Under the pieces are notes generated by a model. That model searched no databases. It was given only the letters and a program-made list of their open reading frames with translations, and was not told where the DNA came from. DNA of 64,000 nucleotides from NCBI RefSeq assembly GCF_023634645.1, contig NZ_JAMKMR010000004.1:124001-188000 (forward strand), written 5' to 3'. The position numbers and the translations under genes were made by a program. The first letter of the stretch is position 1. Each line of letters begins with the position of its first letter. This stretch comes from Vibrio sinus. Its GTDB lineage: Bacteria > Pseudomonadota > Gammaproteobacteria > Enterobacterales > Vibrionaceae. Below are positions 9,391 through 17,992 of the stretch, piece by piece.

Positions 9391-10341
9391 ATGGAAAACA
9401 AGCAAATTGCGATTACTCAATTTGGCGGACCAGAAGTACTGTCGATTCAATCCTCGCCCGTACCCAAACCTCAGCCAGGCGAAGTATTAGTCAAGGTAGC
9501 CTTTTCTGGTGTGAACCCTATTGACGTTAAAACTCGCTCAGGAGTTGGCTGGGCGGCGTCACAAAATAAGGACAAGTTACCTTGGGTGCCAGGTTATGAT
9601 ATTTCTGGTGAAATCGTTGAAGTGGCCGATGACACGCGCAAGTTTAAAGTGGGTGATAATGTCGTAGGCTTTATTGGTTTTCCTTTATCTGGCGGGGGAT
9701 ACAGTCAGTATGTCGCTGTACCCGAGAGCGAATTGAGTCTGATTCCTGATGCGGTAACTATGGAAGCGGCTGCAGTCTTACCTCTAGCGGGCCAAACGGC
9801 AGTGCAAGCGCTTGATAAAGCGCAGGTGACGGAAGGTGACCGAGTATTGATTCTTGCCGGTGCTGGTGGAGTCGGACACTTAGCAGTGCAAGTGGCGGTG
9901 GCGGCGAAAGCGGAAGTCTACACAACTTGTAGTGAATCTAATCTTGATTATATGGCCACATTAGGCGCACATGCCATTAACTACGAGTTTGCCCCTGTTT
10001 CTGAACGATTAGAGGAAGTGGATGTGCTGATCGATTTAGTTGGTGGTGATGCAGCACTCGATGCGATGAAGTGCTTAAGAGATAACGCCAGAATCGTGAC
10101 TGTGCCGACGATTAGCGCCGAAATGATTTGTGAAAAAGCCAAAATGTTGGGCTTTCAAGCCATGGGTATATTGGTTGAGCCCGATCCCGAGCAATTAGAT
10201 ACCATGCTTTATATGGTCAGTGTTGGACTACTTAAAACCGAGATCCAAAAAGTGTATCCTATGTCTGATGTGGCTGATGCTCACAGACAAATTGAAACAG
10301 GACACACTCGAGGCAAGGTATTACTTGATATGAAATGTTAG
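9391..10341 (+). CDS. Zinc-independent MDR-family NADP-dependent oxidoreductase (quinone reductase-like)
   Basis: A 316-residue member of the medium-chain dehydrogenase/reductase superfamily. It has an N-terminal GroES-like domain (VKVAFSGVNPIDVKTRSG, PWVPGYDISGEIVEV) and a Rossmann domain with the nucleotide-binding AGAGGVGHLAVQVA (about residues 152-165). No structural-zinc cysteine cluster is present, which suggests a quinone reductase or enoyl reductase rather than an alcohol dehydrogenase. The exact substrate cannot be inferred. Its last 7 bases overlap the start of yqaA, so the two are probably co-transcribed. Confidence 0.85.
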   Translation: MENKQIAITQFGGPEVLSIQSSPVPKPQPGEVLVKVAFSGVNPIDVKTRSGVGWAASQNKDKLPWVPGYDISGEIVEVADDTRKFKVGDNVVGFIGFPLSGGGYSQYVAVPESELSLIPDAVTMEAAAVLPLAGQTAVQALDKAQVTEGDRVLILAGAGGVGHLAVQVAVAAKAEVYTTCSESNLDYMATLGAHAINYEFAPVSERLEEVDVLIDLVGGDAALDAMKCLRDNARIVTVPTISAEMICEKAKMLGFQAMGILVEPDPEQLDTMLYMVSVGLLKTEIQKVYPMSDVADAHRQIETGHTRGKVLLDMKC

Positions 10342-10796
10342 AAGCGTTTAACGCTGCCTTTCACACTTTCGCACATTGGTTTTCCGATTCCGCATTATGG
10401 GTTTTATTCATTGTCGGATTTCTTAGTGCCACACTTTTACCCGGAGGCTCAGAAGCAACATTAGTTGCGACACTGAGCCTTCATCAATATTCCCCTTCCA
10501 GCGTCGTGTTAGTGGCTTCCATAGGTAATACATTGGGTGGTTTAACCAATTACTGGTTGGGCTTATGGATCCCTAATCGAACTGATAAAGAAAAACATGG
10601 TCATAAAGCTCTGTTGTGGTTAAATAAATATGGCTATTGGACACTGCTGTTTAGTTGGTTGCCTGTTATTGGTGATCCGCTTTGTTTGGCGGCAGGTTGG
10701 CTCAGGATGAAGTTTATTCCCAGCACCATTATGATCTTTGTTGGTAAAGCCATAAGATACAGTCTACTAGCCGCAATCTTCTATGGACTTTTTTAA
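10335..10796 (+). CDS. yqaA: YqaA family inner-membrane protein (DedA/SNARE-associated type)
   Basis: A 153-residue membrane protein with several hydrophobic segments. The motif region FLSATLLPGGSEATL and the NTLGGLTNYWLG segment are typical of YqaA, a short relative of the DedA/VTT superfamily. Members of that superfamily are linked to lipid scrambling and membrane homeostasis, but YqaA itself has no proven function. The ATG overlaps the preceding oxidoreductase gene. Ten bases separate it from the M16 peptidase gene, suggesting a three-gene operon. Confidence 0.8.
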   Translation: MLEAFNAAFHTFAHWFSDSALWVLFIVGFLSATLLPGGSEATLVATLSLHQYSPSSVVLVASIGNTLGGLTNYWLGLWIPNRTDKEKHGHKALLWLNKYGYWTLLFSWLPVIGDPLCLAAGWLRMKFIPSTIMIFVGKAIRYSLLAAIFYGLF

Positions 10797-10806
10797 AGGA
10801 TGAAAA

Positions 10807-13665
10807 ATGAAAAAAATATGGCTAGGTATGTTGGTTTTACTTGTGCTTGCAGGATGCACAAGTCATCGTAGTTCCTCCCTTCCATTTTTTTCTTCGTTGC
10901 CTAAGGGAGTCACGCTGATCGAACAGGTTAAGGCAGAACCTGGTAAAGCGATGATTCCCTATTCTAAATACGTATTAGCTAATGGCCTCACCGTCATACT
11001 CTCTCCCGATCATTCAGACCCATTGGTTCATGTTGATGTCACTTATCATGTTGGCTCTGCGCGTGAGCAAGTGGGGAAATCGGGTTTTGCTCACTTTTTT
11101 GAGCACATGATGTTCCAAGGCTCAGAGCACGTTGGCGATCAGCAGCATTTCAAAATTATTACTGAGGCTGGTGGCACGTTAAATGGCACAACAAACCGAG
11201 ATCGCACCAATTATTTTGAAACCGTTCCGGCCAATCAATTGGAGAAAGTGCTCTGGTTAGAGTCAGACCGAATGGGCTTTTTGCTCGGCGCGGTGTCTCA
11301 ACGTAAATTCGAGATCCAGCGTGATACGGTGAAAAATGAACGAGCGCAGAACTACGATAATCGCCCTTATGGGTTGGCCGGAGAAAAAATGGCTGAGGCT
11401 CTGTTTCCTGAAGGGCACCCTTATTCTTGGCAAACCATAGGTTATGTGGAAGATCTTGACCGCGTTGATGTTAACGATCTGAAAGCGTTCTTTTTGCGTT
11501 GGTATGGGCCAAACAATGCGGTTCTCACTATAGGCGGAGATATCGACGTTTATCAAACGCTAAAATGGGTAAATAAATATTTTGGCTCTATCCCTAAAGG
11601 GCCAGAAGTCCAAATCGCGCAGAAACAACCCGCGGCACTACCAGAAGACCGATTCATTACTTTAAAAGATTCCATCAAACAGCCAATGCTGCTCATTGGC
11701 TGGCCAACGGAATATCGTGGCGCTAAATCTCAGGCTTCCGTGGATGCATTAGCTAAAGTGCTGGGAAGTGGGCCCAATAGCGTGCTGTATCAGAAATTGG
11801 TCAAAACCCAAAAGGCGGTTGAAGCTGGCGCTTACCAAGATTGCGGGGAGCTTGCTTGTACTTTTTATATTTATGCGATGGCCCCATCTGGAGCCAAAGG
11901 TAACTTAACGCCCTTATATAACGATATTCAAGCGGCACTACAGAGTTTTCAATCTCATGGCGTGGATCAGTCTCGCTTGGATCAAATCAGTGGCAATGCA
12001 GAGGCAAATGCGATTTTCCGCTTACAAAGTGTGCGGGGCAAAGTCAGCCAGCTGGCTTACAACCAAACATTTTATGATCAACCCGATAGAACTCAAACCA
12101 GGTTGAAAGAAATCAAATCGGTCACTCCTGACTCGGTTATGCAAGCGTACAAAGACTTCGTTGATGATCACTACAAAGTGGTGTTGAGCGTAGTGCCAAA
12201 AAATGACGAGCTAAAAGCAGTACAACACGCCAATTTTGTTACGCCAAAACGCACGTTGCCCAATTACACCAAGATTTCCGACACTCAGTTGAACTATCGT
12301 CAAGTGCACGATAATTTTGATCGTTCGGTTATGCCAGCGGTGTCAGGAAGTGTGCAGGCCCATATGCCAGAGCTTTACCAAATGCACTTTGCAAATGGGG
12401 CGGAGTTACTCGGCACTAAAGCGACGGAAACGCCTACCGTGCAAATTGAAATAAAACTTCCTGCAGGTGCTCGGCAAGTGAAAGATGGGCAGGAAGGGAT
12501 TGCGGATCTGACGGCATCAGTCATGCAAGACGGCACGAAAACGCACACAATGGAGCAGATACAGGCAAAGCTAGATAAGTTAGGTAGCTATATTGGCTTT
12601 GAAGCTGGAACCTACTCGACGACGATTTCGATTTCAAGCTTAAAGAAAAACTTAGCGGAAACAATGCAAATTGTGCAGGAAATGCTGTTTGAACCTGCAT
12701 TTAATCAACAAGACTTTGCTCGCTCTAAAAAACAGCTGTTGGAGGGAGTGCTCTACCAACATCAAAAGCCAAGCTGGTTAGCTTCTCAAGCCACCAGACA
12801 AGTGCTATTTGGTGACTCGGTATTTGCTCGTTCGAGTGATGGCACTGCGCAATCTATCAGTGGGCTCACCCTAGATGATGTGAAGGCGTTTTACAAAGCG
12901 CATTACACGCCGCATGGCGCTCAGATTATTGTGGTTGGCGATATCGATAAAAAGCAGGCGATGAAGGCGATGGCGTTTTTTTCCAACTGGCAAGGCGACG
13001 CACCGCCTTTAATTCAACCTCAGGCTATTCCTAGTCTCCATGGGCAAAAAATATATCTCGTCAATAAACCAAACTCACCGCAAACCATTGTGCGATTTGT
13101 TCGTCAGGGCTTACCTTTTGATGCCACTGGAGAGGTGTTCCTCACCCAGCTGGCAAATTTCAACTTAGCCGGGAATTTTAACAGTCGTATCAATCAAAAC
13201 CTGAGAGAAGATAAAGGCTACACGTATGGAGCCAGTGGTTATTTAGCATCTAATAAAGAGGTTGGCGCAATTGTCTTTTCCGCTCAAGTGCGAGCCAATG
13301 CAACCATTCCTTCCATTTTAGAAATGGAAAAAGAGATGCGAAAGTTCAGCCAGTCTGGGCTCACCAACGAAGAAGTCAGGTTCATGCGCTTAGCTGTTGG
13401 ACAGCAGGATGCACTAAGCTATGAAACGCCATCTAAAAAGGCCAGTTTGTTAAGCAATATATTGACCTTCAGTTTAGATGCTGATTATTTACAGCAGCGA
13501 AATGAGATTGTCGAAGCGGTGTCAAAGTCGACGCTAGACAAGGCAGCGAAGAAGTGGTTTAACCCGAGTGACTATCAAATTATCGTGGTAGGTGATGCGA
13601 AATCATTACGTCCAAAGTTGGAAAAGTTATCGATTCCAATGGAAGAGCTTGAAATCATCCATTAG
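10807..13665 (+). CDS. M16 family zinc metallopeptidase, lipoprotein
   Basis: A 952-residue pitrilysin/insulinase-family protein made of two M16 halves. The N-terminal half has the inverted zinc motif HFFEH (H96, H100) and the distal ligand Glu in NERAQ (E178), so it should be catalytic. The C-terminal half (about 510-952) has the R/Y-type GYTYGASGY region and no HxxEH, as in the usual inactive half. A lipobox LVLAGC puts the lipidated cysteine at residue 17, so it is an envelope lipoprotein. The ribosome site AAAGGA is good. Likely substrates are periplasmic peptides or misfolded envelope proteins; this is inference. Confidence 0.92.
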   Translation: MKKIWLGMLVLLVLAGCTSHRSSSLPFFSSLPKGVTLIEQVKAEPGKAMIPYSKYVLANGLTVILSPDHSDPLVHVDVTYHVGSAREQVGKSGFAHFFEHMMFQGSEHVGDQQHFKIITEAGGTLNGTTNRDRTNYFETVPANQLEKVLWLESDRMGFLLGAVSQRKFEIQRDTVKNERAQNYDNRPYGLAGEKMAEALFPEGHPYSWQTIGYVEDLDRVDVNDLKAFFLRWYGPNNAVLTIGGDIDVYQTLKWVNKYFGSIPKGPEVQIAQKQPAALPEDRFITLKDSIKQPMLLIGWPTEYRGAKSQASVDALAKVLGSGPNSVLYQKLVKTQKAVEAGAYQDCGELACTFYIYAMAPSGAKGNLTPLYNDIQAALQSFQSHGVDQSRLDQISGNAEANAIFRLQSVRGKVSQLAYNQTFYDQPDRTQTRLKEIKSVTPDSVMQAYKDFVDDHYKVVLSVVPKNDELKAVQHANFVTPKRTLPNYTKISDTQLNYRQVHDNFDRSVMPAVSGSVQAHMPELYQMHFANGAELLGTKATETPTVQIEIKLPAGARQVKDGQEGIADLTASVMQDGTKTHTMEQIQAKLDKLGSYIGFEAGTYSTTISISSLKKNLAETMQIVQEMLFEPAFNQQDFARSKKQLLEGVLYQHQKPSWLASQATRQVLFGDSVFARSSDGTAQSISGLTLDDVKAFYKAHYTPHGAQIIVVGDIDKKQAMKAMAFFSNWQGDAPPLIQPQAIPSLHGQKIYLVNKPNSPQTIVRFVRQGLPFDATGEVFLTQLANFNLAGNFNSRINQNLREDKGYTYGASGYLASNKEVGAIVFSAQVRANATIPSILEMEKEMRKFSQSGLTNEEVRFMRLAVGQQDALSYETPSKKASLLSNILTFSLDADYLQQRNEIVEAVSKSTLDKAAKKWFNPSDYQIIVVGDAKSLRPKLEKLSIPMEELEIIH

Positions 13666-13796
13666 AGTACACATTAAGTAGCAAAACGGTGCATGCAGAT
13701 TTGCCATGGTTTATTCATTTACTGTATGGATGAACTTGGATTAAAACCGTAAGGGTATATTCTACAAAGCTGAATTTAAAAGGAATTGTAGTGCTT

Positions 13797-13820
13797 GATA
13801 ATGATATAAAAATCATTAGC
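13797..13820. promoter_or_regulatory. A/T-rich palindrome upstream of gshA
   Basis: TAATGAT-ATAAAA-ATCATTA lies in the 233-bp gap before gshA. It resembles a Fur-type half-site pair, but the 6-base spacing does not fit the standard 19-bp box. It might be an operator for gshA. No clear promoter or terminator was identified elsewhere in this gap. Confidence 0.25.
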
Positions 13821-13898
13821 CTAGGTTTATCTGCTTGTTAATGACGAGCAAGCCTTAAGACACACGTGTTGTGGGCATAGAACATAAGTGAATTCATT

Positions 13899-15470
13899 TT
13901 GACTGATTTTTCTTCTCGACTTCAATTGGTGGCAAACCACGGTGAAGTATTTAAAAAACTGGGACGCGGTATAGAGCGAGAAACACTGAGGTATCACGAC
14001 CAAGGCAAGCTATCCACATCACCACACCCAAAAGGGTTAGGTTCTCCATTAACGAATAAGTGGATAACGACGGATTATTCTGAGTCACTGCTAGAGTTCA
14101 TCACACCAGTTTCTCAGAGTATTTCTACCGCGATCTCTCAGCTTAATGATATTCACCACTTTTCTCAGACGAAAATCGGTGATGATAAGTTGTGGCCACT
14201 GTCGATGCCGTGTTATGTCGAAAGTGATGACTCGATTGAGTTGGCTCAGTATGGCAGTTCCAATACTGGAAAAATGAAGACGCTGTACCGCCAAGGGCTG
14301 AAACATCGTTACGGCAGCCTGATGCAAATCATTTCAGGTGTGCACTTCAACTTTTCTTTCCCAGAAGAGCTTTGGGACGGTTTGTTTGGTGAGCAAACTG
14401 AAGAAGAAAGACAGGAAAGCAAGTCAGACGCGTATTTCGGCCTAATTCGAAATTATTATCGCTTTGGTTGGCTGATTCCGTACTTTTTTGGTGCCTCTCC
14501 AGCTTTATGTTCTTCGTTTGTTGCTGAGAGGGAATCACTACTAAAATTTGAAAAATTAGGCGAAACCTTATATTTGCCTTACGCGACTTCGCTTCGCTTG
14601 AGTGACTTGGGGTACACCAATAACGCCCAAAGTTCGTTGAAAATTGGTTTTAACAGCATAGATGAATATTTACAAGGGCTAAATAAGGCAATACGTACAC
14701 CTTCAGAAGAGTTCGCTAAGATAGGTGTGAAGGTAGACGGTGAGTATCGTCAGTTAAATTCTAACGTTCTGCAAATTGAAAATGAGCTTTATGCGCCGAT
14801 TCGTCCTAAGCGAGTGACTCAAAGTGGTGAAAAACCGTCGGAAGCTTTAGAGCGTGCGGGTGTAGAATACATCGAAGTGCGTTCGTTAGATGTGAACCCG
14901 TTTAGCCCTGTAGGGATCAATGAGCAGCAAATTCGCTTTTTGGACCTATTTTTGACTTGGTGTTTACTCACACCTTCTGACTCAATGGATAACAGTGAGT
15001 TAGAATGTTGGCGAGACAACTGGAACAAAGTCATCATTGAAGGTCGTAACCCAGGTTTAGAATTAAAAATTGGCTGTAAGGGCGAAAGATTACAGCTGTC
15101 AGATTGGGCGCATAAAGTGTTCGATGAATTGGAGCAGATTGCCTCGGTGATGGACAGCCAAGTGTCAGGTGAGGAATATACCAACACTTGCTTTACCCTA
15201 CGTCAATCAATTGATAACCCGGAGCAAACGATTTCAGGTCAGTTGCTTAAACTGACGAAAGAACTGGGCGGATTAGGTAAAGTTGGCCGTGAACTAGGGG
15301 ACGAATATTATTCTCAGCGTATGTCTTCTGAATACGAAACCTACTCTGAGGGCCTTATGGAAGAGGAAGTGACGAGGTCTATAGAAGCTCAACGGGACAT
15401 CGAGAAAAACGATAGCCAGTCATTTGATGAGTTTCTAGCAGACTATTTCTCTTATCTTAAGGACCGTTGA
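13899..15470 (+). CDS. gshA: Glutamate--cysteine ligase
   Basis: Catalyses the ATP-dependent first step of glutathione synthesis, joining glutamate and cysteine. The 523-residue protein is of the proteobacterial GshA type: [14 protein letters not shown] near the start, [24 protein letters not shown], and [19 protein letters not shown]. The length matches the family. The best start is a TTG at 13899, because the conserved N-terminus begins there and no ATG fits; the ribosome site is weak, suggesting low-level translation. In vibrios and E. coli luxS normally lies just downstream; here an SLT lipoprotein follows instead. Confidence 0.95.
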   Translation: MTDFSSRLQLVANHGEVFKKLGRGIERETLRYHDQGKLSTSPHPKGLGSPLTNKWITTDYSESLLEFITPVSQSISTAISQLNDIHHFSQTKIGDDKLWPLSMPCYVESDDSIELAQYGSSNTGKMKTLYRQGLKHRYGSLMQIISGVHFNFSFPEELWDGLFGEQTEEERQESKSDAYFGLIRNYYRFGWLIPYFFGASPALCSSFVAERESLLKFEKLGETLYLPYATSLRLSDLGYTNNAQSSLKIGFNSIDEYLQGLNKAIRTPSEEFAKIGVKVDGEYRQLNSNVLQIENELYAPIRPKRVTQSGEKPSEALERAGVEYIEVRSLDVNPFSPVGINEQQIRFLDLFLTWCLLTPSDSMDNSELECWRDNWNKVIIEGRNPGLELKIGCKGERLQLSDWAHKVFDELEQIASVMDSQVSGEEYTNTCFTLRQSIDNPEQTISGQLLKLTKELGGLGKVGRELGDEYYSQRMSSEYETYSEGLMEEEVTRSIEAQRDIEKNDSQSFDEFLADYFSYLKDR

Positions 15471-15514
15471 TAGAACTTGATCTACAGGTCCTACACTAAA
15501 GGACTGAATAGTAG

Positions 15515-16132
15515 ATGATAACCAAGTGGTTGCGTCGCGTAGCTTTGTTGGGCTGCGCGGCCTTGGTTGCAGGTTGTGCGACACCGACTCCAACAGATCA
15601 AAACAACATCTGTGCTATTTTCGAACAAGAACCAAGCTGGTATGAAGACGCCGTGCAAATGCAAAAAGAATGGGGCACTCCCATTAATGTTGCTATGGCG
15701 ATTATAGAAGAAGAGAGCCACTTTCATTACGATGCTCAGCCTCCAGAGCAATATTTTCTAGGTTTCATTCCAACCGGTAGGGCCAGCTCGGCTTACGGAT
15801 ACTCTCAAGCGCAAGATCCAGTTTGGGATGAGTTTGTTCGAGCGACAGGTGACAGCGGCTCTAGAACGGATTTTAAAGCTTCCATCATGTTTATTGGTTG
15901 GTATACCCACAATACACGCCGTGTCCTTGGTATTTCTTTATGGGACCCCTATCGACAATATTTGGCCTATCATGAAGGCCGATCAGGCTATGCTCATAAG
16001 ACCTATTTACATCAGCCTTGGCTAATGAAAGTGGCTCGAAAAGTAGAGAGAAACGCAAAAACTTATGGCTGGCAACTGCGGCGATGTAGAAAAGAGCTAG
16101 AGGAAGAGCAGCACAGCTGGTTTTTTTGGTGA
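15515..16132 (+). CDS. Lytic-transglycosylase-like (SLT fold) lipoprotein
   Basis: A 205-residue protein with a lipobox LVAGC (lipidated C21). A compact domain resembles soluble lytic transglycosylases: AMAIIEEESHFHYDAQ carries the probable catalytic glutamate, followed by the SAYGYSQAQDP segment that matches the GxxQ-type SLT motif. It would act on peptidoglycan from the inner face of the outer membrane. It sits 44 bp after gshA, and its stop is only 12 bp from the left MITE of the island. Whether it belongs to the core genome or to the island is unclear. Confidence 0.75.
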   Translation: MITKWLRRVALLGCAALVAGCATPTPTDQNNICAIFEQEPSWYEDAVQMQKEWGTPINVAMAIIEEESHFHYDAQPPEQYFLGFIPTGRASSAYGYSQAQDPVWDEFVRATGDSGSRTDFKASIMFIGWYTHNTRRVLGISLWDPYRQYLAYHEGRSGYAHKTYLHQPWLMKVARKVERNAKTYGWQLRRCRKELEEEQHSWFFW

Positions 16133-16144
16133 TGACCGTACCAG

Positions 16145-16408
16145 TATACCCAAATTACTTCAAGATGCGAGTTTCAGCGAGATAGATAAGGCTTCAATGC
16201 TAGGCAGGGATGTGAGGCATAGTCATTCTACGTCGAACATCCCTAACGACGCAGTGAAGCCTTATCTACTCGCCCTTTGGGAGCGGTGTGAGTGGCCCCC
16301 TTTCGCGTCAAAGGACTTTGAAATGGATGGCCATTCCTGCAGACCTTTTCCTTAAATCGGGCCACTCACATCGCTCTGAATCCTGCATCTTGAAGTAGTT
16401 TGGGTATA
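16145..16408 (+). mobile_element. MITE-like element, left copy (264 bp)
   Basis: Ends are near-perfect 24-bp terminal inverted repeats beginning TATACCCAAATTACTTCAAG and closing with the complementary GCATCTTGAAGTAGTTTGGG plus TATA. Internally there are further foldbacks: GATAAGGCTTCA...TGAAGCCTTATC, AGGGATGT...ACATCCCT and GTGAGTGGCCC...GGGCCACTCAC. No protein of its own is credible. A near-identical copy of exactly the same length lies in the opposite orientation at 38590-38853. Related non-autonomous elements are, to my knowledge, common in Vibrio genomes. Confidence 0.85.
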
Positions 16409-16428
16409 AATATGCTCCTTTAACTAGG

Positions 16429-16502
16429 TACTCACATGGTTCTAAATTATGCATCTTGAGCTAATCTCGCAATATTCTATACCAAGCTAGCTTCGAGATG
16501 CG
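16429..16502. repeat. Decayed MITE fragments next to the left copy
   Basis: 16429-16480 aligns, with many mismatches, to the right end of the element (ACTCACAT...GCATCTTGA...TATA). 16478-16502 (TATACCAAGCTAGCTTCGAG, then ATGCG) resembles its left end. A third weak end-like sequence is near 17055-17080. Confidence 0.5.
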
Positions 16503-17167
16503 CTTTATTTATCTGTATTATGAATCTTGTATATTAAATGTTTCATAATTGTTGTTTAAGGTTTGTGTTTCAAATGAATAAAGTACAGGCTAGTTTAGCT
16601 TATTTTAAGCTGAGGTTTAATTATTAAGCACTAAGTTGTTTATTGCTGCATTACCCATATATAGTACAGTGTTTTTGCTATAATTTTTATGATGATTAAA
16701 TATTTTACTTCTAAGTGCTATTGGCACAATGACTGAGGTTTTAGCCTATAATAGCAATGGCTGGAAGTGTTTTCGTACAATTGATTAATTATCGTTTTGT
16801 GTCAATCAAGTCACTCAATATGTTACTTTCTGAAGACTTTAAGAAAGATATATTTAATTTTAGCTAGGTTATATATACCTAAGTGAAGGGTTTCAATTCA
16901 TCTTATGCCAGCATTTATTCTCAAACAATATCCACATATTCCAACACTTGTCATTAGATCCGAGTTACATTACACCTTAAGAATTTTAGCGTGAAGTAAT
17001 AAATTAAGGTGCTGAGTTAATCTATCCGCATTCTGTTATATACATTCAAATCATATAACACCCAACCTACCTCGAGATGGTATCGCTTTTGGCCTGTGCT
17101 TCTTGTTGTGTTGGAATGGAAGAGAAGACTCCCCTTTCTTATTGAATAACCAAATAGGAAAACTATT
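16503..17167. other. A/T-rich non-coding region upstream of the isolated iglC paralogue
   Basis: About 660 bases without a convincing gene. The region is strongly A/T-rich and should contain the promoter of the gene at 17168, but I could not choose a convincing sigma-70 or sigma-54 site. A TTGGCAC at about 16723 lacks the matching -12 element. Confidence 0.6.
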
Positions 17168-17836
17168 ATGACTCAAATCATGAATATGGAGCCAATGATC
17201 GATCGCTCTGTAGTAGAAGAATCGAAAAACTTATCATTTACATTCAATTCTTTAAATGCGTTTTCTGAAGATGCAGTCGTTCGTTGCTGGTTTGACACAG
17301 TTTCTATATTCGGTGTCGAGCTTGGCAAAGATCTTTTCGCATTAGAAGGTGATCAGGCAAGAAGTGAATGTAATTCGCCAACAGCAGCGGCAGTCTTAAG
17401 TGCTTTTGATATGGCGCCACCACATGAAACGGGATCAGTAATGTTCGAAATTCATGTGGCGCTGACTGCTGCGAACAAAAACGCGTTAAAAACAGCGATA
17501 GCGAATGTACGTAAAGGTAAGGCGACAGATAATACCATTGTGTTCGGTACTCCAAATGAAAGTCAAGAGCTGAAAAATGATGGCAAATGGAGCTTCTTCT
17601 TTGCGCCTAAACAAGGATTAACATTGATCCCTTGTGATCCTAGAACGGTTGATCTTGAAATTGGAAATGGTGAATTGCTAGGTGGTACAACCGCAGATGC
17701 ACCATACACGACTATTACTGGATTTAACTTCGTTATTGATGGCACTACATGGAAAGAAGTGGCTATTGATGTAGGACACGATAGCAGCTCAGACAAAGGC
17801 TTATACGCGACCAATAACGTTTCGGCTGCAGGCTAA
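17168..17836 (+). CDS. IglC-like T6SS inner-tube protein (Hcp analogue), isolated paralogue
   Basis: A 222-residue protein resembling Francisella IglC and the second IglC encoded at 34635. Shared segments include the RCWFDTVSIFGVELGKDLFA region (compare RLFVDSCTVFGV in the paralogue), SPTAA, ATDNTIVFGTPNESQELKND and a C-terminal YATNNV. IglC is the Hcp-like ring that stacks into the inner tube and is released from cells. The ribosome site TAGGAA is good. The gene has its own leader and terminator and faces the PAAR-like gene convergently. It may supply extra tube subunits or serve a particular cargo; that is inference. Confidence 0.85.
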   Translation: MTQIMNMEPMIDRSVVEESKNLSFTFNSLNAFSEDAVVRCWFDTVSIFGVELGKDLFALEGDQARSECNSPTAAAVLSAFDMAPPHETGSVMFEIHVALTAANKNALKTAIANVRKGKATDNTIVFGTPNESQELKNDGKWSFFFAPKQGLTLIPCDPRTVDLEIGNGELLGGTTADAPYTTITGFNFVIDGTTWKEVAIDVGHDSSSDKGLYATNNVSAAG

Positions 17837-17846
17837 TCAACTGATT

Positions 17847-17887
17847 GAGAAGTGCTTGAAAGCAATCAAGCACTTCTTCACAAATTC
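17847..17887 (+). terminator. Terminator after the isolated iglC paralogue
   Basis: An 11-bp perfect stem GAAGTGCTTGA/TCAAGCACTTC with loop AAGCAA, 12 bp after the stop. The T-tract is weak. Confidence 0.65.
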
Positions 17888-17992
17888 TACCTCTTCTACT
17901 GCCCCTTATCTCTAAACTCTCCCATTAGCAAATAATCACGGCTTTTTAGTCACCTCTGCTGCGGATAATCTAATCCATACAGCAGCGCTGAG

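Noticed and set aside
16715..16745. Possible sigma-54 promoter (TTGGCAC) before the isolated iglC paralogue
   Set aside because: The -12 TTGC element is missing at the required spacing.
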